Assembly (NCBI GenBank): GCA_944548615.1
Contig: OX155950.1
Coordinates: 30,535,691-30,599,690, forward strand
DNA: 64,000 bases
Direction of reading: 5' to 3'
Source: Micropterix aruncella
Lineage: Eukaryota; Arthropoda; Insecta; Lepidoptera; Micropterigidae
This document shows positions 9,979 through 22,895 of this stretch, piece after piece. Every line of letters starts with the position of its first letter. The stretch's first letter is position 1. The position numbers and the translations under genes are program-made. Under the pieces are notes generated by a model. It was not told where the DNA came from and did no database searches. It worked only from the letters and a program-made list of their open reading frames with translations.

Positions 9979-12900
9979 TTTTCATTTGATGCACACTAAC
10001 TTACCTAAGCAATAATAAACGACAGAATGGCAAATAAATAACACATTATGAACCATAGATAACATGGCTTTAGGTTAATTTATTGGATGTAGAATTCCAA
10101 GCTAAATTTATCCAAGTTCACATTGTTTAATGTGAAAAAACAGCAGCTACAAAAGTATGGGCCTAAAATCTTTCCGTCATTCCACGAACAAAGTATCATT
10201 CTTCGTAAATCGTTCATTCATCCGTAATTCATTCAATCCGCTGTCATTATCTCAATCACACATCGATCACACATCAATCGGTGTTTTCACTTATTGCTAC
10301 CTAGCTATTATTAATTTGGTTGCTGAACTTAATTGATCAGAAGAAAAGGGTTAAGGTTAAATGTATGTACCCGTCGTCAAGCCCGTGGACTGGTGTGTAT
10401 GTGTCCGAGTGAGTGTGCTGGCATACAATGTACAATGATAACATTAGTGGTACATCAACACAGGTACAATGATAACATTAGTGGAAAACTTATACAGAAT
10501 AGTGTATTTTTTGTTTCTATTTTTTTCTAATACTTGAAAAATAAAAGAGCTTGTATTATGTTATGACTATTACATCATAAAAATAAATCAAAATTTTGAA
10601 ACTGATTTGCACGCAGTTGAACGAGAAAATTAGCTATAGAAAATTGTTATTAGGACTTTATCAAATTGTCAGTGACCGCCATAATTTAAGTACTAGTAAG
10701 AGATTTAAACTTTCAGTTCTCAAATTATGAATGGAAAAGGTCGGAATTCCTTTTATGCGATAATGTATACATCCTACAACTTAATTTCTCAGTAAATTTT
10801 AAGGTTCCGATAAAACCATTTTGGCATCATATTAAAGAACTATTTTGTAAAAAAAGCCGTTATGTAAGATTAACGATTACTTAAATGATAAAGATGCCTG
10901 GTGATAAACAACTTATAATTCAGATTTTTACCTTTACACATACATAAAATTGTATAAAAACAAAGCGATTGATTTTTGTTACCTTTCCAAAATTTTTATA
11001 TTCCGTTTCTTACTCTAATATTTCTATTTCATGAGTTCAACGACCTTGAAAAATGAATTTTATCTTGACAATAATAGTACTAAAAAGTTGCTACCTGCTT
11101 TCCAATGGAGCTCATAAAATTCGTCAGCAAAATATAATCATATTCACTTACTATTGTTGATTTTTGATGTTCAGCATGTATTTATGCAATATGTTTACGT
11201 TGAATAATATCATAAGAATGTTTTTTTTCTTTTTTTTTTATACTATATTGGTACGATACAGGACAATAGAGCCCGCGTCTTAAACCATATTCTCCTAATA
11301 CTTTGGTGATGAGATGTAAATATTTTTTTATTTTTTAAACATACAAAAATAAAAAAACAACATTTTATGCAATAATTAGCAATATGAGAAATATTGCGAT
11401 TTTTTAAACCTAATATTTTAGAATGTTTGAATGGGTAAATGGGCCTCGAACTTGGTTCTCTTTCCATGACTTCACATAAGTAATGACTCTGATGTTATTA
11501 ACTGCAAAGGAAATAATAAAACAAGGTGCCAATAAGCCGGAATAAGGTGCTAATAAACTTGCCAGTAAGCCGGAAGAACGTTTAAGGAATGATCATATTG
11601 AAGTATTCAGGAGAACCTGGTGACAAATCGAAAAGCCATATTCATACTGTATCCACCCCTGTGGTTATTTCCTTGCCAACAAGTCGCGGTCAATAGTCCG
11701 CCAGGAGGTCAGGAGATCTTAATGAAGGTTACAGGAGGTTTTGAAGTCCAAAATTTGCGGTTGTTTGTGCCGACAGTTTCTGTAAGGGAAAGGTCTAGAA
11801 ATTGTTCTAAAGCCTGTTTATGGCCCATTCAGAATAAAATTTCTTTCCTGAGATATACGAGAACCTGAAACGTCGTGTAAATTACCTAATACGTGAAATA
11901 CAAGAGATACATGCAAAGAATCTTCAAATTCGTCGTCAGAATACTTTCCCTTTCGTATGGAAAACTATAAAACTTAAAAAAGCACCACCGTTTTGGCAGT
12001 CGACCTCTGCCTACCCCGTCCCTGAAAACAATCGATCACGGATACCCCTTGGTTTTGGAAACCGGGTAAGTTATTGGAAAAGTTAAGTCAATTTGGTGTA
12101 TGTTCTGACGATATTCGGGCCTCTGAAAAAACGTGATCGCATTATGCCGCCCTTATGTTGCCTAACATATTGAATTTTCCTTCTTAATATTGTTTTTACT
12201 GATATATGGCCATAGTGGGTGGTATAGAGTCGTGAATAACATTCCTATTTTGTTCATATATTATTTGAGTCCATTCTTACGATAATGATTATGACTAGCG
12301 GATCTAAGACAAGGACTCTAACAACCGATATCAAAAAACAGTATTAAGGCGGCTGTCTGCGACGGGTCGATGTTATTATGTGTCATCGATATTCAATTCT
12401 AGCTAGACAGCTAACTAGCTAGCTAGATCTATCTAACTATCACTGCTACTGACGTAAAGACGACATACTTCTGTGTTTTCTAAGACCAACTCTGGGACAT
12501 TCAACAAGTGTAATTATTGTTGTAATTGTTTTCGTTACACTTAAATATTTTAAAAAGAAAAAAAATAAAGCATAATCATTTCCATGTTAAAATATTAATT
12601 CACCAACAAATTTAGATTTATCGAAATGAAAACCAACAATCAATTCATAACATATTAGGACGATTTTTATTAAATTTCAATACTTTTTCACCAAGGAACT
12701 GTCAATGCCAGTTATTTGAAATTGGTTTTGAGCACCAAAAGCATGCTTGATACCTGCTGACCGTATGCTTGACATCCATAAAACAATTCAATACAATACA
12801 ATCAACTTTTTATTATTATAAACATAACTATCTTGATAGTTGTCATGGCTGTAATATTATCTTCAATATTACCTACCTACAAATAATCAAAATATACTAA

Positions 12901-13599
12901 TGTGATTTAAAAGTCAGCGAGTAATATATTAAAATAGAAATGCAAATTCTATGTAGAATAATCAAAAAAAATATATTTTATTGTCAATCCAGCAATATGC
13001 CTTCGTATTTTTTTTTAAAAATGAGTAGATGTATAATAAATTATTGTATATGAAAATTAGAATGTCAGCTATCATAATACCATTATGTTTAAAACTTTAC
13101 GCATTTATTAATCATCAACATGGAAAATAAACTCAGAATTTTCAAACTCTCTTATACCATAAATTGGGTTTCTTACCAAATTATTTATAATTAACTTTTT
13201 AAATTGGTCCTCTCCAAGGCTTTTTATTTGCTCTGGAATCTTATAATAGGTCCTACGTCGTTTCTGCTTGAAACACATTCTTCAACGTTCCATTTTTTTA
13301 AATTCCTGGATTATCCACTTCTATAGCCATTCCTAAGATACGACCATTAAGACTATAGCTCATGTGGAAGTTGTGGTATTGTATACATAGGCCACACTGA
13401 AAGTTTCCGGAGATGTCCACTTGGTAAACCATTCTTTTAAAATAATTACATCATTTAAAATTAGAAGTCTTTTCTGTAGAATAAAGTAATTTTTATTTGT
13501 CATTTGTTTTCCATTGTGGCGTGTATATACAAATTGCGTGTCTGTACTTGTCAACACTTTTGCTGTATGTTAACAAGTTTCGCTGTACGATATTCTACG
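9979..13599. other. Long AT-rich non-coding stretch
   Basis: No gene recognised. Small items: a 20-bp direct repeat TACAATGATAACATTAGTGG at 10431 and 10464, and a CTAGCTAG-rich segment near 12400-12430. Open frames at 11243-11467, 11620-11868 and 13360-13557 show no family features. Confidence 0.4.
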
Positions 13600-13890
13600 A
13601 TTTTAAGTGTAATTTGACATCTCAGCAGAGCCTCGCTCGGCTTCAAACGATGCTTTTGGCGATGAACAACCAAGCAAGGCGATAATTTATAGCTCTTTTA
13701 CAGAATTCAAGCCTGCCCACCTCAGTGACGAATTTCGTGAAGGTCGCACCACCGCTATGCGCCGTATGATCGAACCAGACCGTGACCTACCATGAGATTC
13801 GGGCCCCCTGAGATATAGGCATGTGACAAGTATAATCAATTCTACACAAAACATTTCGCTTCTGGCGATTGAATGCAATTATAGTAAGTC
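13600..13890 (+). pseudogene. Mariner transposase relic (cecropia-type N-terminal region)
   Basis: Plus-strand translations of 13618-13850 in changing frames resemble the mariner transposase N-terminal DNA-binding region. AFGDEQPSKAIIYSSFTEFK is followed by LSDEFREGRTTA, MRRMIEPDRD and, after stops, SILHKTFRFWRLNAI. Cecropia-type mariners have the matching sequence of motifs (a WFAEFK..LSDE.R.GRPSTA..RRMIE.DR pattern, then Q.SILHKHL). At least two internal stops and frameshifts are visible, and the catalytic DDD region is not found downstream. Ancient and non-functional. Confidence 0.7.
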
Positions 13891-15690
13891 TGGACGTGGT
13901 CGTAGATGATTGACTGTAGATGAGGAGTCCTTATCTCACTACCTCAGAGTTCTATTATGTTTTCCTTGCACCTCGACCTACACAGAGAGTAGAGAAACAC
14001 AATATCGATATTTGGACAGTTTTAACAAACGTCAATGAGAGAGACAGATGTTTTATCAGCAGAGACGATATGACAGAAGTGATCGAAGTGAATTAATTAA
14101 TTACATTGAGGTCTATTTATACTCGTAAATCGTGTGAACTAATCCAGATAGTGGGGATAAAATACGTCAATAAAATACTGCTAAATATGAAAGACGCGAA
14201 TTGAATGATTTCTTGAAATATATTAGTCATTACTGTGTGAACACAAGATTGTATTTTATACTGAGATTATACATTGTCATTTAATATTCTTTGCATCGTT
14301 TCTAAGTCCCTACAAAATGATAAGACACACATATACACATATTACACTATCATACATACATATAAATACTTCATAGTAGGGTACACTCATATTCCAGTAT
14401 ATTTCAGAGCAATCGTAGAAGTGCGAGCAGCGCGTCGGCTTTCGTACGCTTAAATCACTCCAAAAAGCATCAAACACGCGTTAACCTCCAAGGATTTCTT
14501 CGCATATCTACATGTTATTAAACGTAGGCGTGGGTCTCTCCGTCGTTTCCATCCCGCCGATGAAATTTCACTAAAAATTGCGGGCACGTTTCTAATATAG
14601 TGAAAACAATATCAAGTGACCCCAAAACGACTCAAGATGGGGCGCACTGAATTAGTTTTTTTCTCATTCCGCCCTGAAAAGATTTGATGCTTTACGAGGA
14701 GGGAGAAGGGAAAGGGGAAAAAGGAAAAGAGGGAGTGAAATAGCAACTGCGTTACATGTGGGGCTGTAACCACATGTCCATATTTGAGATTTTTCATAAA
14801 ATATGCTTTTTTGTCGTATTTAGGAAGTGCAATTTAGATATAAATCTATGCTTAGAATAGTATATACTTATTTTCACCTTTTGCAAGGGCTTAAACACTT
14901 GTGACTTTATTGGGTTTATATTATTAAATAAAGCACTGATTGAGTTGATGACTGATTAATATATTCTTTCTTTGTACCTTGTACTTTCCCGGCCCGCCAG
15001 CCAACGAGGAAGAAAAATATTGTTAACTCACAAAATTTCGTTTTCGATACGAAGACGGAAATATCCATTTTCAGCTCCCCCCTCTCCGAGCATGCATGCA
15101 AACATGCAATCCAGTTTATCTGAAATTTGGCATGCAGTCAACATTTGGTCATGGTAAAAAAATTAAAAATCGGTTGTGTCACCCCAAGACTTTCCCGGCA
15201 AACAGACAACCTCCCCCCCCCCCCCCCCCCCGCCCGTAAAACACCTAACCCCCCGTTCAACCACCTCCTCCCAATGCAACCACTCTCTCCCCCAACCCTT
15301 CCCCACATAAGTCACTCATTTCAAGGCCTTGTATCATGTATCATTTTCCATTGAATATATTGTGCCTATTCTATTGAATAGTCGAGGAGCTACGTACGGA
15401 ACTCGATGCTTTAAGTTTGCTTTTCTTCGAATTGTCAGTCTAATGGCTATTTTTGTGTTAAAATTATTTTTTAATTCGATTAAATTCAAAATTATCTTTT
15501 AAATTTTAACATGCTCATTGTACGTATAATGTTATTCTATGTCTACATGTATCAATTTGATTATTTAACTATTAATTTCAATGTTATTTTTCTGCCCATA
15601 ATTATTATTCAACTTCTTCTTTTTAAAATAATATATTTTATAAAAATTTCTATTTATTTTATTATGTTTTTTTATGATGGATATTTTTAA
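13891..15690. other. Mostly non-coding; a CpG-richer unique patch near 14.4-14.6 kb and a C-rich tract
   Basis: 14400-14590 is less AT-rich, with no repeat match, and could be regulatory. 15206-15330 has an ~18-base C run and C-rich DNA. A block near 15050 (AGACGGAAATATCCATTTT) recurs at 21805, suggesting an unidentified repeat. No genes recognised. Confidence 0.4.
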
Positions 15691-16500
15691 ATATTATTCG
15701 TAGACTGACTTAGACTGAAAAACGCATTGACATATCAATGACTTACATTTTAGATAGATGATTAATTTGTATCTCCTTATATTGTAATATCTAATAATAT
15801 TAAAACATAACTAATAATAAACATTATTATTAGTTACGTTTTATTATTATTAGATTTGAAGGGAAATGGATTAAATTGTCATCAATGAACATTCATTTTA
15901 TGATCATTTTGCAGTTCTCTTCCGTTTAGTTTAAATATCCAACTTCCTTTTTAAATTATGTTTTTTGAAATATGAACTTTTTAAATTGGTATACTTGCCT
16001 TAGTACGGGCCTAGGCCTAGTTAGTGAGCGTTGCTTTGAAGTAATATAATTTGCAGACTGACAGACTGACAGACGCATTGACATATCAATGACCTAGTTT
16101 TTAGAGTAATGATTAATTTCTACATACATTGTTTATTGCCTTATGGTAAGTCCTAATATTATTAGAATTTCTCTTTTTTTATTTTTTTCTTACTTTTGAC
16201 CTATGTAGTTTTGAAGTATGCACAAGTCACTATTTTCTTGGTACGCTTGCCTTAGTATGGGCCTAGGCCTAGTTAGACAGCGTTGATCTAAAGAAGGACT
16301 GGGCTGCGGTACTCTCTTTTTTGCTACTATTTACAACGGAGCCTCTAATGATAATATGTAATGTACTGTATTTTTTAAAAATGCGCATTTCTTTAAATAA
16401 ATTTAAAAAAAATATTCTACTGCGGTGATCTTTATTTTGCTACTGTTTACAATGAAGCCTCTAACAGGCCTAATGCAATATTGTACTGCTCTAAATTATT
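15691..16500. repeat. Cluster of local direct repeats
   Basis: Blocks occur twice in the same order. CGCATTGACATATCAATGAC is at 15724 and 16072. CTTGCCTTAGTACGGGCCTAGGCCTAGTTAG is at 15996 and, slightly changed, about 16249. A TTTACAA..GAAGCCTCTAA block is near 16331 and 16447. An inverted repeat with ~29-nt arms (TAATAATA..GTTACGTT) lies at 15791-15852. Looks like a duplicated unclassified repeat. Confidence 0.6.
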
Positions 16501-16699
16501 TTTCTTAAATAAATGGCTGAATAAATGAATAACACTGGTCTCGGTGGTTTAGATGTAGTGCAGCAGAATTACTTTCTCATATAATTGCCGAATGTCTAAC
16601 ACTTCAAACTCCTGGATCAATTTATATTAAGAGTACCGAAAGTGTTTTTTATTATATTTTTTTTCTTAATGGCTATTTTGTATCATACTCCAAAGATAT

Positions 16700-17100
16700 T
16701 CCTTTTGCTGAAATTCCCCCGCCACGGTATTTTTCCGCATAGCGAAAAGCATCAATTATTCAATTCTCTTTTCCTCCGCAAAAGCGGCTGATAATTCATC
16801 GATGCGGTCGGTTTTGTTTGCAGGTCGGCGGCTATTATACGCTTCGTGCGGCTCACAGAGGGGTCTACCCATAAAATATCGCTTTATGCATTAAACCGAA
16901 TAAACTCAGTTTGTGTATCGAGTTTACCCCATTACTGCGCAAATGCATAAATGCAACTATAAATTTGGGAAAACCAATTTTCAACTAGATAAATGCACAC
17001 CATACTTCATCTCGCGTAAGAGGCTTCGCAATAGCTTGCGAGTCAACGCCGCGCGTGCGTTCCTGCTCTGCCAATCGGTTCGCTCGCTAGGCGAATGATA
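16700..17100. other. GC-richer unique island, candidate conserved non-coding DNA
   Basis: Sharp composition change relative to the flanks. It contains homeodomain-type cores (CAATTATTCAATT, GATAATTC) and no similarity to repeats in the window. No coding frame of interest. The regulatory role is only a guess. Confidence 0.3.
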
Positions 17101-17104
17101 AAAC

Positions 17105-17785
17105 AGGTACGGAATTTATTGGCGAAAAATATATTTTGTCGTCCGATATTTTTTGAAAATTACGTTGTTTTTTGAATACACAATATTTTAAAAAAGCACG
17201 ATATTTTTTAAAAGTACAATATTTTGTGAAAGATCGATATTTTCTCTTAGTAAGGCATTGTTTGTAATACGATATTCTTTGAAAAATTATTTGTAATACG
17301 ATGTATTCTGAAAAGTAATAGTTTTTCTTAGAATTCTACGATTTTGTGAAAAGTAAGATAATTTACAATAAGTACGATATTTAAAAAAAAATACAAAATA
17401 TTACATATGTACGATTTGTACAAATTACGATATTTTTTTTAAAATACAATATTTCTGAAAGTACGGCGATTTCTAAGTACCATGCTGGATAAAAGTATGA
17501 TAGTATTCACAAAATACAATATTTTTGTAAGGCACCATTATTGAAGAAAGTAAGATATATGGAAATTTTAAATTAATTCAGAAATTGAGTTACTTATAGA
17601 AAACTAAAACATTTTACAATAATGATATATTTTAAGAAGTACGATATATTATGACAATACGATAATTCTGATATTATGATATTTTTGAAAAATGGTCTAT
17701 TTTTGACAAATACAATATTTTATACAAAAGGAAATTATTTTAAAAGTAAAATAATTTCTGAAAGTACGATATTTTTTCAACTCCG
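17105..17785. repeat. Degenerate short-period repeat array, unit like 'AGTACGATATTTTTNAAA'
   Basis: About 30 imperfect occurrences of TACGATATTTT or TACAATATTTT, spaced roughly 18-30 bp, alternating with (G)AAAA runs over almost 700 bp. No ORF. The spacing is irregular, so it is an old or drifting minisatellite. Confidence 0.75.
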
Positions 17786-18371
17786 CCCGGAATGTTCATT
17801 TTTTTTCTTTAATAAGTTTTTTTTTTAATAAAAGTATTTAATTTACTTAATTAAGGAATTTTATATTTATTACATAAATTCTCTCATATAAGAATTTAAT
17901 TAAAAATAAAAGTAATGCATAAAATCTATGATCATGTTTCTGACTCCGCGAGCGTTCTTTAACCTGCCTTTATGCATTCAGGGGGGGGGATTCAAAAAGA
18001 AATGTTTAAAGAAACATTTTGCCTTACTTTCATAACGAAATAACCCTGTGTGCGACGGTCAAACGAGGGTGGCTACAGGTCGGGGTGGATCGCCATCCCC
18101 AGCCCAGCCTGAAGCGGAAGACACGGGCACCATCAAAGCCCTGTTCATCAATCATTGCCCGTGATAAAGTCGTACAGATTTCACCCGCACCATGCCGTCT
18201 GAATACAACACGCATGATATTATTCATTTAACAGTGGCTTTTGTGCGCAGACAGAGGGGCGTGATTATTCATCTCAGACTATCGTATCTGCGATCGTTAC
18301 ATTTCTGGTAGAGAAATGTACGATAAAGGAAGCCGAGTGAAAACCACCTAAAACGGTCATTCAACATACAT
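17786..18371. other. Non-coding, nothing recognised
   Basis: AT-rich, with a G9 run at about 17982 and a GC-richer patch at 18040-18200. Opposing open frames at 18019-18231 show no domain features. Confidence 0.4.
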
Positions 18372-18695
18372 ATTGGGCCCGATTGCGTTTCTTTGTTAAC
18401 TAAAACTGAAATTAGATCAAGCGAACGAGATAGAGCAATCGTCAGAGCGGAATATGAGCGAACGATCGTCGATTTTTCCCGCTTAAAAACTACCTGTCCA
18501 ATTTATACTCGTCCGAATAAAGTTGAACACATTTCATGCGGTCTAAGATTCAGATGCTTTATCTTTGGTGGGTAGTTTTAATACGAAAAAGTGACAACTG
18601 TTCATTTCACATTCCGTTCTAGCGTATTGCCCTGTCTCGTTTACATGAACTAGTAGTTTCCGATTTTAGTTCACGAAGAAACGCAATTGAGCCCA
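18372..18695. mobile_element. MITE-A copy 3, best preserved, long terminal inverted repeats
   Basis: Left end GGGCCCGATTGCGTTTCTTT, right end reverse complement GGGCTCAATTGCGTTTCTTC. The pairing continues inward through GAACGAGATAGAGCAAT and GAGCGGAATATGAGCGAAC against the matching right-arm blocks, giving arms of roughly 110 bp. The centre contains ACTACCTGTCC and TTTCATGCGGTCTAAGATTCAG. No transposase. No clear target duplication. Confidence 0.75.
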
Positions 18696-19075
18696 CTTTT
18701 AAATACACTAGGAAGCAATGAATCGGGGTCTCTACTAAAATAAACCTAAATATCTCGGAAACTAAGAATGCTAGTATTCAAAAAAAGTGTAAAACTCAAA
18801 TAAAATTAGTAAAACTTCTTGTTTGCTCTAAAGTCATTATTTTTTTGTAAATCGAACTATCAACTTATAACATTTGGTATTGCTTTTGTTCTTGTTCTGT
18901 CACAAAAAAATATAAAAAGCGTTCCTGATATTCAAAATGATTATACATGTGGTATTTATTAAGTAAGCTAGCTTCCTTAGTTTACAATATATTTAGGTTT
19001 AAGTTAGTGACCAGGATTCATCGCTCCCAGGTGTAATTATCGGGATTTGGTCAATTTAAACAAATCTACTTAACC
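18696..19075. other. AT-rich non-coding stretch
   Basis: Nothing recognised. Confidence 0.4.
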
Positions 19076-21005
19076 GCGGGTTATTACTCAAAAAGCAGTT
19101 AAATCCTTGGTTTTTTGTTCATTATTTCTCATTTCTATATAATAATACTTGTTTGATGATGATAACAATACTTGTTTGATTTCTCAACAACGATACTTGT
19201 TTAAAATGTACCAGAAAAATATATAGCGGTTTATGCAGTTTTTATATATCGGTTTTATATAAATTTGTGTTTATATAATTTCTATATATTTTTTTTAAAG
19301 CGATAACATAAAATAACGGACGTATCACGTACATTCGTATAGGTAGGGTGGTTAAAAGTTATGCATAAGAATTCTGTTACTTATCAGCAACGTATTTAAT
19401 TCTAGCGGATTTTTTTGGCGCAATCTGTCTACCAGTTTGCTCGCAGCTGGTTATTAGGTTAGTCGATCTCTTGCGCTATGAGATTTTCTTCGAAATAGTC
19501 ACCACAAACAGGTTGCTGAAAGCGTGAAAAAATCAGTTCTTAAGTTAAAATGTAACAATCAGTAACAAGAGTAGAACTTCAAATACAAAACAACTTTAAG
19601 AAAAACTAAAATTAAAAACAACTCATTTTTAAAAATCATTGTCTTAGTAAGAACGCAGTAGGAAAAATAATTATTACAGAAATTTTAAAGAAAATATTAC
19701 GTATTACGGAAGGGCTAAATGTCGGTAAAATTTCAAACCGTCAAATGACGGAAATGAACGATGGCCACATTAAAGAGGGTTAAAGTAGCAGAAATCTGGC
19801 GATGAAATTGATTGCCTCAAATTTAAACTACCCGTGTTCTTAATTGCGTCGTTCATCTATCGCTAACCGGAGTTCGTCGGTTGCTTTACGGCAGATTAAT
19901 GCCCCGCCGTTAAACGAGAGATTATCGTGTCGGTTTAATGAATGCCTCGTTTATTTAAACGCCAATTCCAGTTTAAGCTGAGATAACTGGAAAATTTGGA
20001 TCCAAGAGCGGTATCATTCGTTATTTTAAATTATTATTATGGATGTATAACTTCTATTACTGATATGTATAGAATATTATTACTTTAAACTGTATATTAT
20101 TACATATACCTAACTTTAAACTGCTACACATAGTGAATATTTCATTGATATATAAGACAGAATTTAATTTTGATTCTTTAAATGTATAATGACTGAGGCC
20201 TCCTACTGCCGTGATCGCAATTTTAAATTCGAATACATACGTATAGAATTACGATTTAAAAAATAAATTGAATTTATCAAGTGAATCGCTAATCTCTCAA
20301 ATTCAATTTATTAATGGAATAATAATCTAAGAGTCTAGGTCATACTTACTTATCTCACTGAAATTTTACGAAACTAGCCACTTACATAAACTATTGTTCA
20401 AAAATAATAACAACAGAATTTAAAAACAGAACTGTTTGGTTGTAGAATAAAGTTTGGTACATCTGACCTTGTCCGTTTTGTCGATGAAATTAGTAGTCAT
20501 AACGGTAATCCTAAAGAGTTTTGAAGTTATATACATTTATTTATTTTTCCAGAAAGTTACAGAGTTCTATATTTAATGTTTACCGTAAGAACTGAATTTT
20601 TTACGCTTTCAGCAACCTGTTTGCGGTGACTATTTCGAAGAAAATCTCAGAGCACAAGAGCTAAGAGCGTAAGAGCTACAAGCAAACTGGTAGACAGATT
20701 GCGCCAAAAATTTCCGGTAGAATTAAATACGTTGCTGTCAAGTAACAGTATTCTTATGCTCAATTTTTAGCCACCCAACCTATACGAACGTACGTTATAC
20801 GTCCGCTAAATTATCACATAGAAAAAAATATATATAAAATATATATACGAGTATATATACAAATTTATATAAAACCGCTATATAAAAACCGCTGATATTA
20901 GCCGCTATATATTTTCTCTGATATATATAAAACGAGTATTTTTATTGATAAATCTAATGGTAAAAAGAAACCAGCATTTACCTACTTTTTGAATAATGAC
21001 CCGAA
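19076..21005. mobile_element. Large inverted-repeat structure, ~450-bp arms around a ~1.06-kb core
   Basis: The left arm (about 19076-19535) and right arm (about 20605-21005) are reverse complements at roughly 75-85% by eye. Matching blocks from outside in are GGGTTATTACTCAAAAAG, ATATATAGCGG, GGTTTTATATAAATTTGT, CGGACGTAT..GTAC.TTCGTATAGG, TTGGCGCAATCTGTCTACCAG and TTCGAAATAGTCACC..AACAGGTTGCTGAAAGCG. The left arm also holds three copies of a ~22-bp AATACTTGTTTGAT unit. The core has no ORF of note but includes a GC-richer stretch at 19715-19995. It is either one non-autonomous long-TIR element or two oppositely oriented copies flanking host DNA. Confidence 0.75.
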
Positions 21006-22895
21006 GGTAGGGCGGTTTATATTAAGCGAAATTAATGCCAATTAAAAGTAAGACATATTTTTACAGCGCAAAAAAAGAAGATACAGTTTTACAAAATAGG
21101 GTAAATTTCAAGAAAGGGGAGAAGAAAGGCACATTATGCATTTAATAGATATATGTAACAATTTTCATGATACAAATTACTTAAATATTGATAAAATGAT
21201 ATAAATAAAAGGTAAGATAATAATTAAATTTATAATAATTAAATTTATAAAGTATATTTAATATAAATATGTGTATTAATCATAACAATATATTTATCAT
21301 GTAATATACAAAATAATCATTTCAAGATTATAACAGATATTTGGGAAAAACTGGGAAAAGGGACATTTAAACGCCCCTCGCCCAGCCCCGGCTCACCCCC
21401 ATCGTTGGGGATTTCAGTAGGTTTATTATGGCGTATTGATTAATAACTGTATCGATTTTCAAAACTACTTTAATTATTTGGGCTATTGTCCAGTTTTAGG
21501 ATAATGTGCTTGAAATCTTACGGCCATAATAATGTGTTTTTACTTTCCGGCCCAATGGAAAGGATTAGGGTAAGAGTGGGATATTTGCCCCAGGAGGATA
21601 GACGCTCTATACTTCAAAATTAAGACTTGCAAACATGATACGGTCGCAGCTAATACTTATAAGCAAAGTACAACCCGCTTGCCCTCTAGCGTTTGAGCGG
21701 CAACCGCGAACATTGCATTTGTCGCCTGTGTAAAAATAAAGTTCAACGACGGCTCCTGGAGCAACTATTCCACTTTTACCCTATAACCGCGCTAAAAAAT
21801 CCAGATGGAGATGGAAATATCCATTTTGATTCCTCCCCCTCCCCCTCCCCTTTCCCCTTCTTCCCCTTCCCCGCGCCCCTGAGGCCATTAGGACCATTTC
21901 CAGATGAAAGTCTGTCTGTGTGTCTGCGTGCGTCTCTTTAATAAAGCTCAATCCGAATAATCTGTATGGCATGCATTCGTATTTTTTTCTGTTTTATTGG
22001 AATTATCAAATTAACCATTTACAATAAGTATAATATTAAAACAAATGGCAAAAACTTTCCTCTTTCACTGGCTAGTGCTGCCCAACTGGGATATACCCGT
22101 TCCAGGGCAAGCAATTTATACTTTTCATTTAAAACGAGGGTATTATTATGTTTGGTTCATCGACCAACCAAACACAATAATAATAATAATAATTAAAAAT
22201 ATATATAATAATATTAGATATATATAATAATAAAAATTTAATAAAAATTACAATATTATATAGGAAATAGATATACTAAATACATTATAATACACATATA
22301 CACACATACATACACATAAACACATACATATAAACACAATATAAGTCAACTTCAACTTATTCTACTACATCGATCATGACATGGATAGATAAACGCTCTT
22401 CTTGCAAGAGCCATTTATTTATTTTGCTTTTAAACAATTTGGTCATAGCAAGAGTTGAAGATTGTAGTTTAAATCGGTCCACCAGAGGGCGTGCTTGACA
22501 TACTACAATCTAGAAATATTGGAGTTGAAGACTTAAAATTAGGTCCACATATGCGTTGTTGTACCGAAATCACGTTGTGAAATTTTGGTTGGAACATCTT
22601 TTATACAGGCGACGCATAAAATTGAAATAATATAATTTTTGGAAAAATACCATTTTAATATTACGGAAAATAATACAAATATACTACGAATTAGCGTATG
22701 GAGGGAGACTAGGTCGGCGCTCGGAAGGGGGGGGGGCTTATCTACTTGCCTGGAAAGTCTTGGGGTGGCACAACAGATTTTTGTTTTTTTTATATTAGAC
22801 CCGTCAAAAATTATTCCGTTTTTAATTTCTCTTCCAAAATCTTTTTAAAAATGCACGCGGTTTTTCTGAAATTAGTGATTTAATGCACATGAGTG
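21006..22895. other. Non-coding stretch with simple repeats
   Basis: 21825-21870 is a C/T-rich tract, and 22170-22330 holds (ATA)n and (CA/TA)-type microsatellites. The open frame at 21693-21941 is mostly a proline/serine translation of the pyrimidine tract. A G10 run lies at about 22727. No gene recognised. Confidence 0.4.

Noticed and set aside
21693..21972. Overlapping open frames rich in Pro/Ser or Arg/Gly
   Set aside because: Both translate a pyrimidine-rich low-complexity tract.
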